The notes under the pieces: model-generated | What the model saw: the letters and a program-made list of their open reading frames with translations, nothing else | Told to the model about the DNA's origin: nothing | Databases searched by the model: none | Position numbers and translations under genes: made by a program | Source: Brassica napus | Lineage: Eukaryota > Streptophyta > Magnoliopsida > Brassicales > Brassicaceae | DNA length: 64,000 bases | Assembly (NCBI RefSeq): GCF_020379485.1 | Contig: NC_063448.1 | Location: forward strand, 46,199,218 to 46,263,217 | Direction of reading: 5' to 3' | Shown here: one piece after another, positions 21,779 through 31,800 of the stretch | How positions within the stretch are numbered: the first letter of the stretch is position 1 | How the letters are laid out: each line of letters opens with the position of its first letter

Positions 21779-22130
21779 TGAAAGAAAATGAAGAACAAGA
21801 TGAACAAGAGAGAGAGTAATGTTTGAATTTGAGAGAGAGAGAGATAATGAGGAAAATATTTTCCTTGATTTAATTGTGGATCTGGGTACAATTATTTAAA
21901 GGCAAGTTGTCTCAGTACACAATCTAATAAAATATTCATTGTTTTAAAAATATTTTCAACGGTCTAATATCTTCAACGGTCTTCTTCTCTCGTTTTCTTC
22001 TCTTCAATAAAATACTCCAATATAGTAATCCTTATAAAGCCTTATAAAACTTTATAAGTTTCTAACTCATTTCTCAAGTCTGACAGCTTACTTCTTAAGT
22101 CTGGCAGCTCACTTCTGCTTCATGTCAACA
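21779..22130 (-). repeat. Copia left (3') LTR
   Basis: About 352 bp, reading TGTTGACATG...TTTCA on the element strand. A GA-rich segment (21812-21850) and the words TTCAACGGTCTTCTTCTCT and CAGTACACAATCTAATAAAA are shared with the right LTR. Confidence 0.85.
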
Positions 22131-22271
22131 CTCCCCCTCAAGCTTGACCATATGGAACAAATCAAGCTTGGAAGCCATGAAGTATTCCCTCGTTAAACCT
22201 CAACTAGGTAAAACCCTTTGGGAGAAAACCCAAGTCAAGGAAAAAGAGTAGAACACTTCATGAAGGAGATA

Positions 22272-23895
22272 TCAACGACATGAGAGGTCTTTGAGTCCCA
22301 ATTTTGGATGAATGAACTCACAGACTTTAGTGCTTGCTGCCTTGGTGAAGATATCAGCTAACTGATCTTCACTTCTAGCATAGCAGGGTAAAATGATCTT
22401 CTGCTCCACAACTTGTCTCACCTTGTGACAGTCAACTTCAATGTGTTTAGTCCTTTCATGGAATACTGAGTTTGATGCTATGTGGATAGCTGTCTGGTTA
22501 TCACAATGCATTGTGATTGGTGTTGTTGCTTATATGCCCAAGTCTCTTAGCAGGTTCCTGATCCAAATGAGTTCACTAGTTAGCTTCCTCATTGCCTATA
22601 CTCTGCCTCTGCACTTGAACATGATACCACATTTTGCTTCTTGCTCTTCCATGTGACTAGGTTGCCTCCAATAAAAGTACAATAGCCTGTTGTTGACCTC
22701 CTGTCTACTCTATCACCAGCCCAATCAGCATCACAATATCCCACTATCTCTGTACTCTTATTGCAACCCATCCAAACACCTTGACCATGAGCCTCTCTTA
22801 GATATCTCATGATCATTTCCACCATATTCCAATGATGAACCTTTGGTGCTTGCATATGTTGACTGGTTTGATTCACAGCAAAACAGATGTCTGGTCTTGT
22901 AATGGTGAGATAGATTAGCTTCCCAACCATACTTCTATAGAGCTTGAAGTCGCCAAATGGAGTATCCTCAAACTCCCCCTCACGCAAGACTTTGTATCCT
23001 TCTTCAAGTGGTGTCTTAGCTACTCTTCCTCCAAGCTTTCCTGCCTCATTTAAAAGATCAAGTGTGTACTTTCTTTGAGATAAGAAACGCCCCTCTTTAG
23101 AGCGGCATATTTCTATCCCTTCCTTGTTGCTTCCTGTGATGATGATATCATCCACATAGATCAATATCACCACAATTCCTTGCTTGCTTGTGAGAGTGAA
23201 TAGAGTATGATCAACTTCTGACTTTACGAACCCTCTTCCATTGAGAGTTGTACTCAGCTTGTGATATCAGGCTCTTGGTGACTATTTTAATCCATAGATT
23301 GCCTTCTTCAACCTTAGAACATTTCCTGGCTTGACCATGTCTTCCATACCAGGAGGTGGTTTCATTTACACATCATCCTCCAGCTCTCCTTGTAGAAAAG
23401 CATTCTTGACATCCATCTGCCATAAGTCCCATTCCAAGTTCACGGCCAGAGATAGTAGGATCCTTCTCCATAGACCTGAGTGTACCCTCTTGCAACCAAC
23501 CTTGTCTTCTTCCTTTCTGGTTTTCCATTAGCAAGGTATTTGATGGTGAAGAGTAGCATGTTGGTCAAAGCTTTCTTGCCTTTAGGTAGCTCAGATTCAA
23601 ACCATGTATCATTCATTTCCATAACACCCATCTCATCTCCCACTGATTCTCTCCATTCATCATCTTCCATTGCTTCTTCATAAGTCTTTGGAATGAAGTT
23701 TTGGTCGAGATTGGTTAAGAAGACTTGGTATTGTGGAGGAAAGGTTGCCATTGACCAGGTTGCTTGTATGGGATGTGCGACCGCATTGCTGTTAAAGTAC
23801 ACCCTCGTGTCGATCCAATGAGATGGTGTTCTCACTCTTGTGCTTCTTCTTAATGGCTGTATTTGTTGGTCTTCTGCCACTGGGTTTTGTACCAC
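22272..23895 (-). pseudogene. Copia pol remnant: reverse transcriptase and RNase H
   Basis: Three separate frames. 23440-23895 holds the N-terminal part of the reverse transcriptase (NDTWFESELPKGKKA, then KKTRLVARGYTQ). 22589-23173 holds the YVDD active-site box (MVILIYVDDIIITGS) and the following thumb/connection. 22272-22511 holds the end of the RNase H domain ([27 protein letters not shown]). Between 23173 and 23440 part of the palm is out of frame or lost. Not functional as read. Confidence 0.85.
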
Positions 23896-25200
23896 TAGCT
23901 CCCCATGCTCTTCTTGGGTTGTTCCTCACTAGCCTGATCTTCTTGACGTTGTTCCTCACTAGCCTGATCTTCTTGGTGTTGTTCCTCACTAGTCTGATAT
24001 GTATCCTTTTTGTTTGGTCCTTCTTGATCATGGGATGTCCCTGAGTCATTTTCTCTGCCCCCCTCAGGATCAAGCTGGACTCGCTCAGAATTTGGTGCTG
24101 CTGCTTCATTGTGAACATCATCTGGTGGGGATGGAGAGGCCATATGCTGAGTGATTCCTAAGCTCTCCATAATGGTTCTCAGGTTGTTAGCCCTATCTGA
24201 TGGACCATGTGAGAGATCTCTAAGGTTTTCCCAGTTCTTCTCATCATAGTACCCCTTTGATTCCACAAACTTTACATCCCTTAACACCATCACCCTTCTT
24301 GAATCTGGTAGATAACACTTGTATCCCTGAAATGGTGAGATATCATTGAGGACTCTGGTTGGGATTATGTTGATAAGATAGCATGCAGAAACCACAACAT
24401 CTCCCCAAAATCTCTTTGGAACATTGGTGTGGAACATCATACTCCTTGCAACCTCCATGAGATGGCGATTTTTTCTTTCAGCCACACCATTTTGTTGTGG
24501 TGTGTATGGACAGCTTGTTTGATGGATTATTCCTTGCTTGGCTAGATGATTTTTAAAGGCATGGCTTGTGTACTCTCCACCATTGTCAGACCTAAAAAAA
24601 TTTAATCTTAGAGTTGAAATGGTTAGTGACATAGTTCTGAAAGTTTATAAAGGCTTCTAAGACCCTATCTTTACTTGAAATCAATGTGAGCCATGTATAC
24701 TTTGATTTTTCATCTATGAATGTGACAAAGTATTTATGGTTTTCTCTAGATGCACAAGGAGCAGTCCAAACATCAGAGTGAATTAAATCAAAGCAATTCT
24801 CATAGATAGTGATAGACTTAGGAAAAACAGATTTGCAATGTTTACCAAGAATACAAGCCTCACAACTTTCATTCTTAAACGATAGATTAGGTAACATCAA
24901 TCCTAGTGCTCTAGAATGAGGGTGGCCTAATCTAGCATGCCATAACTCATCACTTGCTAAAACAGAAGTAGATTTAAAAGCATAAGGTAAATCCGATCTA
25001 AGCTTGGTGTCTTTAAGCACATAGAGCTCTCCATTGCTTACACCTTTTCCCAACATCTTACTGGTCTCAATATCCTGAAAGCACACCTCATTAGGACTAA
25101 AAATCACATTACAATTAAGATCATTAGTAGTTTTTTTCACAGATAACAAATTTGATGTGAAACTAGGCATATAAAGTGCTTCAGAGTCTTTATCAAACAA
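23895..25200 (-). pseudogene. Copia pol remnant: GAG-pre-integrase and integrase
   Basis: Frame 24592-25200 contains the pre-integrase zinc segment (ELWHARLGHPHSRAL ... CEACILGKHCK) and the first part of the integrase catalytic core (HSDVWTAPCASRENHKYFVT). Frame 23895-24632, shifted relative to it, has SDNGGEYTSHAFKNHL and PYTPQQNGVAERKNRHLMEV, giving the second Asp and the Glu of the DDE triad. The C-terminal part ends in a threefold repeat of an EEQ(R/H)QEDQAS-like unit. The frameshift near 24600 separates the catalytic residues. Confidence 0.85.
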
Positions 25201-25259
25201 TTTCAGGTTTCCTACTCCAGTAATAGGTATACTATCTCCATTTGCAATTAGAACACTCC

Positions 25260-26543
25260 CTAGAGCCGGTTTGACATTGCTAATGAGATTACATCCCTAA
25301 TCATATGATGTGAAGCTCCTGAGTCAATTATCAAGGGTCTAGTGGTTTCAGATGCATTAATAATAGAGTTTAAAGCATAACTACTAAGGTTACCAGAGTT
25401 GGCATTGAGGGCCTTTATAAGAGCCTCAAGGTCAGACTTGCGGATGAAAGTATCTTCATTGGATGACTGAGAAGTGGCTTGAGACCCTGACCCAACCACA
25501 CGAGTAGTTGATGTCATGGCTCTCCCATCTTCTCCCATGCGCATAGTAGGATAGTTTGGCTGAGAACCTTCTTGAGCTCTAGCTTCATGAGCTCGGCCTT
25601 GATTGTATTTGTTGGATGAAGCTGGTCTGAGGTGAGGATGGAGAATCCAGCAGTTGGTTTTGGAGTGACCAATCTTCTTACAATGTTCACAAGTTACTTG
25701 TTTATCTCCTCCACCACCTCTTGGCTTGAAGTGGGCTTTGTTGGCTGCAGCATTCTCCACCTTCTCCACCTTGTTGGCCATAGATAGCTCTCCTTTCCCA
25801 CCAAGCAAACCATCTGAGCCGAGTTTCTTTTGGAGTTGAGCACACACATCATCATAGCTTGGGAGCTCCTTAGCTCTCAATATGTGCTTAAGGACATCAT
25901 TGAAGCTCGGGTTGAGTGTGAGAAGCAGTCCAAATACTTTGTCTTGCTCACGCCTTTCTTCGACGATGTTGGGGTCGTTTGTGCTTGGCCAGAGCATGTC
26001 AAGCTCAGACCATAACTGGCTATACTTCCCAAGATGCTTGGTGAAGTCCATTTCCTCTTGTTGTAAGTTATTTATGGCTCTCTTCACCTCAAAGATCCTG
26101 GTCAAGTTTGAAATGTTGCCATAAATCTTGTGAAGAGTTTCCCACAATTGCTTTGCGGTCTCACAATGAGAGTAAGCCTCCATTATTGGAGTATCAAGCG
26201 AGCCTTGCAAGGAAGACAGCACCATGAGATCCTCCTGGCCCCATTTATCTTCATCCACCACTATAATCTCCTTGTCGTCAGCTCCTTGGGTGATCTTTCT
26301 TGGTGCCTCACTCGTGGTGATGTGCTCCCATAGACCTCGTCCTCCAAGAGCAGTTTTGGCCAATCTAGACCAGGTAATGTAGTTACCTCCTTTTAGAGTA
26401 ACCGGAATCACAACAGGCTTGTATTGCTCCATCACTTCTTTTTGAGTTTGGTTTGAGTTAAGTAACTGTAGAACCAGAACCAGAGAAATGAGCACTAGCA
26501 AAAGTAGATTTATTATCCAGTGGACAAAGACAGATTCTTGCAA
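25260..26543 (-). pseudogene. Copia gag and start of protease
   Basis: A long frame (about 400 residues from MEQYKPVVIPVTL) contains a Copia gag with a CCHC zinc knuckle (CEHCKKIGHSKTNCWILH) and, near its end, the aspartic protease motif IIDSGASHHMI. The frame then stops at 25260, just after the protease active site, and continues in another frame, so a full gag-pol polyprotein cannot be made from this copy. Confidence 0.85.
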
Positions 26544-26629
26544 GAACAGAGAAATTAGATGGTTGGAATGAAAGAGAGAAGTAAAGTAAGAGTGTTTGCG
26601 GAAGCGAGTAAGAGGTATACGAGCTTAAT

Positions 26630-26641
26630 GCTCTGATACCA
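26630..26641 (-). other. Copia primer-binding site
   Basis: TGGTATCAGAGC on the minus strand, directly adjoining the 5' LTR; it is complementary to the 3' end of plant initiator tRNA-Met. Confidence 0.92.
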
Positions 26642-26938
26642 TGAAAGAAAATGAAGAACAAGATGAACAAGAGAGAGAGTAATGTTTGGATTTGAGAGAG
26701 GGAGAGAGAGATAATGAGAAAAATATCTTACTTGATTTAATTGTAGATCTGGGTACAATTATTTAAAGGTAAGTTGTCTCAGTACACAATCTAATAAAAT
26801 ATTCATTGTTTTAAAAATATCTTCAACGGTCTTCTTCTCTTCTTCTCTTCAATAAAATACTCCAATATAATAATTATTATAAAACTTTATAAGTTTCTAG
26901 TTTAATTCTCGAGTCTGGCAGTTCGATTCTGCTTCGTA
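26642..26938 (-). repeat. Copia right (5') LTR
   Basis: About 297 bp, similar to the left LTR but with missing words (for example the GGTCTAATATC segment) and a different outer end (…TTCGTATTC instead of …TTCATGTCAACA). The divergence suggests an older insertion than the 12216-18515 element or a rearranged end. Confidence 0.75.
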
Positions 26939-27106
26939 TTCTTTTTAATGTATACAGTGACTTTGAAAAAGATGCTCAGTTAACGAATGAAAACCTAACA
27001 GAAGTGTAAATTCGAAGCGATCTTTGGTGAAGGGAGCGACTAACTCAAGCACCAGCTTACCGACATGCTCCAGAACGTACATGTTTGAGAAGGTCTGATC
27101 AGTAGT
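26939..27106. other. Spacer with a short open frame of unknown origin
   Basis: On the minus strand about 40 codons are open (DQTFSNMYVLEHVGKLVLEL, then VAPFTKDRFEF). Composition is protein-like but there is no start, splice frame or family I recognise. It may be a piece of a former gene cut by the Copia insertion. Confidence 0.25.
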
Positions 27107-27562
27107 AGATTAGGTTGGTGTTGAGAGTTTTCCATAGTTCGGACACGCAATTTTTTTTAGTAATTGCGGTTAGAAACACGCGCCGCACGTGCGCGCGTAT
27201 GGGGAAGATTCAATAAGCCAAAAAAAAAAAAACTTAACGCGCGCATGAAATATCAACCACCCATCTCTCTCTGTCTCTCATCTCTTCTTCTTGTAATCTA
27301 TATAAGGCGTAGTAGAACTGTAGCATGCTTATTATATATTCCAAGTTTAGATATTAGATTGGTGTTAACTGTTGAGAATTTTTCATGGTTCTGAGTTCTG
27401 ACAGACTTAATTTTTGTTTTCATAATTGCCGTAAGAAACACGTGCCGCACGTGCGCGCGTATGGGTAAGACTCGATAAGCCCCCAAAAAAAAACTCAACG
27501 CGCGCATAAAATATCAACCACCCATTTCTCTCTCTCTCTAATCTATTCTTCGTGTTTCATTT
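27107..27562 (+). repeat. Direct duplication in the promoter of the DAC-like gene
   Basis: Two related units (about 27107-27300 and 27355-27562) are aligned with a 262-bp offset. Each contains GCCGCACGTGCGCGCGTATG, a run of A, a CTCAACGCGCGCAT- or CTTAACGCGCGCAT-like word, ATATCAACCACCCAT and a CT-rich tail. A palindromic G-box CACGTG is present in each (27186-27191 and 27448-27453). The second unit ends about 40 bp before the gene start. Confidence 0.85.
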
Positions 27563-27601
27563 CTTTACATGTAAGCACCAGCTTCTGGGTTACACGCAGA
27601 C

Positions 27602-28539
27602 ATGGCTTCTCTACCGTACGGAGTTTCTAATCTATGCAGAAACCAAGAGGTTCTGTCCGCAGCTGTACAGATTCGTCCGACTGGTCGACAAATCACTGGT
27701 TTTTTTTTTTCGAAAACCCAAATCGTTTTCCACAAAAATATACTAAGATTTAGCAGAAGCGATGGTATAACTCTTCCTATGTTTCTGAGATGATGCAGGA
27801 GGAGTTAGAGCTGCGAAGAGAGTCTTGTATAATGGATTGTCATCATCAGTGAAAATAAGAGCGAGTAAGCAAAGAATGAGATGTAGAGTGAGCTCAGAAT
27901 CATCTACTGAAACTGAAGAAGATTCTGCCACAAAGACCAAGGTCTCATCTTCTTCAATTTTACATCATAATTATCATTGCTTCATAGTGTCATGTCCTAA
28001 AGCAAACTCTTGTTGTGTTTTAACAACTTGGTTTACAGAAGACGCCGTTTGGATACACGAGGAAGGATGTTCTGTTGATAGGAGTTGGAGTTACTGCACT
28101 TGGTATCGGGCTAGAGAGTGGCCTTGAGGTAATCCAAGAATCAAGAAGCAAATCATGAATATTCTTTTTCTCTTTTGTGTGGCTCTGAGTACGTTTTGTT
28201 ATCATGAAATGGGCAGTATGTGGGAGTAGATCCTTTGCAAGCAGGTAATGCTGTACAGCTGATACTGGTGCTAGGCTTGACACTGGGTTGGATATCGACT
28301 TATATCTTTAGAGTCGGTAACAAGGAGATGACTTATGCCCAGCAACTTCGTGACTACGAGTCTCAAGTCATGCAGGTTTGTGATTTCTCTCTTCAAGGAC
28401 TTTATCTTTCAGACCTTATGTGATTTACCTTAATATATGGTTGGTTTTGTAATGGGTACAGAAACGGTTGGAGAGCTTATCTGAGGCTGAGTTAGAGGCA
28501 TTGATGGAACAAGTTGATGAAGAGAAGCGACAGGTTTAG
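27602..28539 (+). CDS. DAC: DAC-like thylakoid protein (cytochrome b6f accumulation), apparent frameshift
   Basis: In Arabidopsis DAC (At3g17930) is a thylakoid membrane protein needed for stable cytochrome b6f complex. Four exons: 27602-27941, 28039-28128, 28217-28375 and 28462-28539. The mature part is clear: TPFGYTRKDVLLIGVGVTAL, then YVGVDPLQAGNAVQLILVLG (two membrane segments), then EMTYAQQLRDYESQVMQ and a C-terminal Glu/Lys-rich helix ending KRQV. The N-terminal transit-like part (MASLPYGVSNLCRNQEVL) is open from 27602 but ends at TGA 27791-27793. The mature frame (DDAGGVRAAKRVLYNGLSSS) begins two bases earlier, at 27789, in another phase and has stops further up. A small indel near 27780-27790 is the simplest reading; an unseen short intron or sequence error is possible. 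Function of this copy is therefore doubtful. Confidence 0.7.
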
Positions 28540-28836
28540 TAGGCTTAGGCTCCTCTGTTGTTCCAGCCACCTGCAAAGTTAGTAAAAGAATCACAGAAAC
28601 ATTTTGATGTACTTTCTTGTTCCTCAATGTTGGTTGTATGATACACAAAAGAATACAAATCAAAGAATATGTTGAAACGGTTGAAGGAATCTGTCAATCA
28701 GACTCACTCAGAGCACGCCACAATACCCTCAAGGGCTTTATACAAGATGAATCAAAACACATGGGAACTAACTGAATCAAATGAATATGAAGTTATGAAC
28801 ATTATGTGAGTATGCACGAGGCATTTTTCTCACTTT

Positions 28837-31800
28837 CTAAAAAGTAACTTTACGACTTATATCTACCCCAAATGCCTTACGAGCAACGGGAATTCTGGTG
28901 AATCCGGGTGAAGTCCTTTGACTAGAGACACAAATTTGAGTACACAGTCGATGCTGAATAATTTGAGCTTCCATGTTGCGGAAGTCGCTGTTCTGTTTGG
29001 CCTTGCTTGAAATGTGGAATTCTTCTGCTTGATCTTCAGTGACAAGCATGAGCTTCCCCGGGATTCAATAGCCTGGATGATACTCAAGTTTTCATACATC
29101 AAAAAAGAAGGGGAAAAACGACAGGGTGAGCAAAAAGCAAGAATAAACAAACTTGTTACCATCTCAAAAATGTCGGAGATGGAGCAGCTTGAGTCAAGTG
29201 AGAAATATGGAGCCGAAGAAGTATCCTTTGGCGGAGAACTCAGCTGCCTGAAGTCTTCAATGCATATGAAAAGATGTCCATCTACCACAAATAGTGACCG
29301 TGGAAGCCATGACATCTCTGCACAGTTCAATAGGGAAAATTAACACTTAAATGGTCAGTCAGTGTTGACTCAGCTTGAATCGGGTTTACTTGTAGGCAAG
29401 TAAGTACTTCTTAGCATAGATAAACCGTTCTCAATTCGATCGGCTAACAAAACAAAACTACTTCATGATGTGCATCTAATCTGCATATTTATGTGGAATA
29501 CGAGACTGAATGATTCTGAACCTAGAAACAAAAATCATTAGACTAGAACATCCCATTGAATGGAGAAAAATACCCTGAGATTTGTGGCATCGAGGCTGGA
29601 TACTTTGCTCAATAGGTTTTTTTTTAATACCATATAGTATAGAAAAGGAACCAACATTAAGAGGCTGCAACTTATTGTAAATGTGAGCTTACACACCACA
29701 AATGAAATCATGAGCCGTTGATCTAGTCTAACAATTATCTAGGGAAATTCATTGGTAGGTCAAACTATCAGGTCTTACTTCATTTACAGTTTCGGGGGAA
29801 AAAGAGTTAATCATTCAAGGTGAACCATTTCTCAATCAATGGTACGCGGGAGGGAAAGAACATACCTCCAAGAGTGCTTCTCTGAAACTGGAGAACACTA
29901 TACTGGAATATACTCAGCTTTAAACCACCACATATTTCTTTCTCAAACATTTCCATTTGAATATTCTCCAAACTGTTATTTAAGTTTCAATACATGTCAA
30001 TTCAGAAAATGGCAGAAGCAATAGTAAAAGAGCTGAAGAAAAAAAATGATGATATAGCTCACCTTCCCAAACATTTAGATTCCGTAGCTTGAGAATCCAA
30101 CACTTTAGTGATATTGAGTAAAACTGTTGTTTTCTCGATGCTCTCTGTTTTGAAAATGTACTCCGTGCCCTCCTTAAAGCGTAGCCTAAACCAGAAGAAA
30201 GAGAGAGGTTAGGGACCATGGGGACATAATCAAGTTTAAAAACGCAGCCATAAGAGTCTAACCTCACAACTTGAAGTCCTAGCCCAACTGAGACATCTTG
30301 TATATCATTTATAGCATGCGAACACAATAAACTTAAATTTCTGTCTGCGTACACCAGGGGTCAAGAAAAAGTGGGTCAGTATCAACAGAACATATCATAT
30401 TAACACAGAAAGAATAAAAGAGGAGACCAGTCTAACCTTGTGAATCAGTAGAAACATCCACGAACAGCACAAACAATTTATCTTGGCTACTCCGCAGCAA
30501 CACTACTTCCCTGCATTTACAGAGTACCGTCAGGTGCAAAAGAAGACACTATCTGACTAACAAGGGAACCAGAAACATATCGCTCTAATTTCATTGACCA
30601 ATTTTTCATTTTCAAATTGAATACTGGAGAACCTATCATTACAAAAGAAACAAATAACTACGCAACCTCAGCGACCTCAGCGACCTTTTTTACTGCTCGG
30701 CATGCCCTATCAAGTATCATAATTCATATCTTAAAAAATAGAAGGGACTCACATTACTTTCTTTCACCTAGAACTTCAATAATAAGGGGAACAATACTCA
30801 CTGTTGCGTGTAGGTGGATTCTTGCCGTAGTATGCAATCACAACATACGTAAGTCCTACAAGTCTCATCAATGCTGGAATCTGACAGCGTTGTTGTAATA
30901 TACTCGTCCACTAAACCACCCATTACTTCAGGGGTTTTTTCAGCACCCCAAAATCTAGTAGTTCTCTTACTATTACAACCCATAGTCAATGAACCTTCTT
31001 GCAAATGATCAGAAACACACCCATCTTCAACAGAATCACTGATATCAGCATCACTTCTATGAGATGTTTCTCCGCTACTTATGACACTATTATCCACCAA
31101 TAGAGTAACAACTCTCTTTTTAGGCTTCCTCTTGCTTTTCCTTTTGTCAAACCAATTATAAATATGATTAACACCGGAAGCAAGCTCACTATTATGTAGT
31201 CCAGAAATAATATTATTGGTCTTTGCTTTGAACGATTCATCTATCCTCCAAGTCTTTATTATGCTACTTTTTTCTGGTTGAGAATCAAGCAAGCTTGTGC
31301 CTTTTTCAGATCCCAGAATCTCCTCGCCGGGGCTATTCTCACTAAGATGATCCACCAACATATCTTGTTCAGGATTTGATTGCTCAGAGTCATAATTTTC
31401 ATTTTCACTGCAGCTGCTCGAGCTATCAGACGATGCTACTGAGTAAGAATCTGCTGATAGCTGCAAGATTTCTTCCACCAGGTTATGACGTCGGTGTAAG
31501 ACATCCTTTTGGTAGTGAGGGGGTGATTGCATATATGTTGAGGGTGAAAATGATCCTGTTATATGGTGAGTAGCATCCAATGTTGATATGTTTCCTTTTT
31601 CATCTGGCTTCCCATCAAGAAGATATGCTTGATCCTTCTGATTTAGATCTGTAATTTGGAAACCGGGTAAAGGCCCTGGTGGATTTCTCAATGCTTCCTT
31701 GTGATGCTTCGGGTTTTTTCCATTCTTTGTGTAGTACTTTTTCTCTGAATCAATACTCCAGCCGTCTTTTCTGACATCCACAAAATCCTCTGACGGATGA

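Larger units (their letters stand above)
21779..26938 (-). mobile_element. Copia LTR retrotransposon, minus orientation, defective
   Basis: The left LTR (about 21779-22130) and right LTR (about 26642-26938) both begin TGAAAGAAAATGAAG. The primer-binding site TGGTATCAGAGC, complementary to initiator tRNA-Met and classic for plant Copia, lies at 26630-26641 next to the right LTR. A polypurine tract (GAGGGGGAG) abuts the left LTR. Order on the minus strand is gag, protease, integrase, reverse transcriptase, RNase H, which is the Copia order. Coding frames are broken at several points. The right LTR is about 50 bp shorter and its outer end does not match the left one, so no target duplication can be shown. 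Confidence 0.92.

Noticed and set aside
22272..26543. Copia coding region as a functional retrotransposon
   Set aside because: Frames are broken between gag/protease, integrase and reverse transcriptase, and part of the palm region is out of frame.
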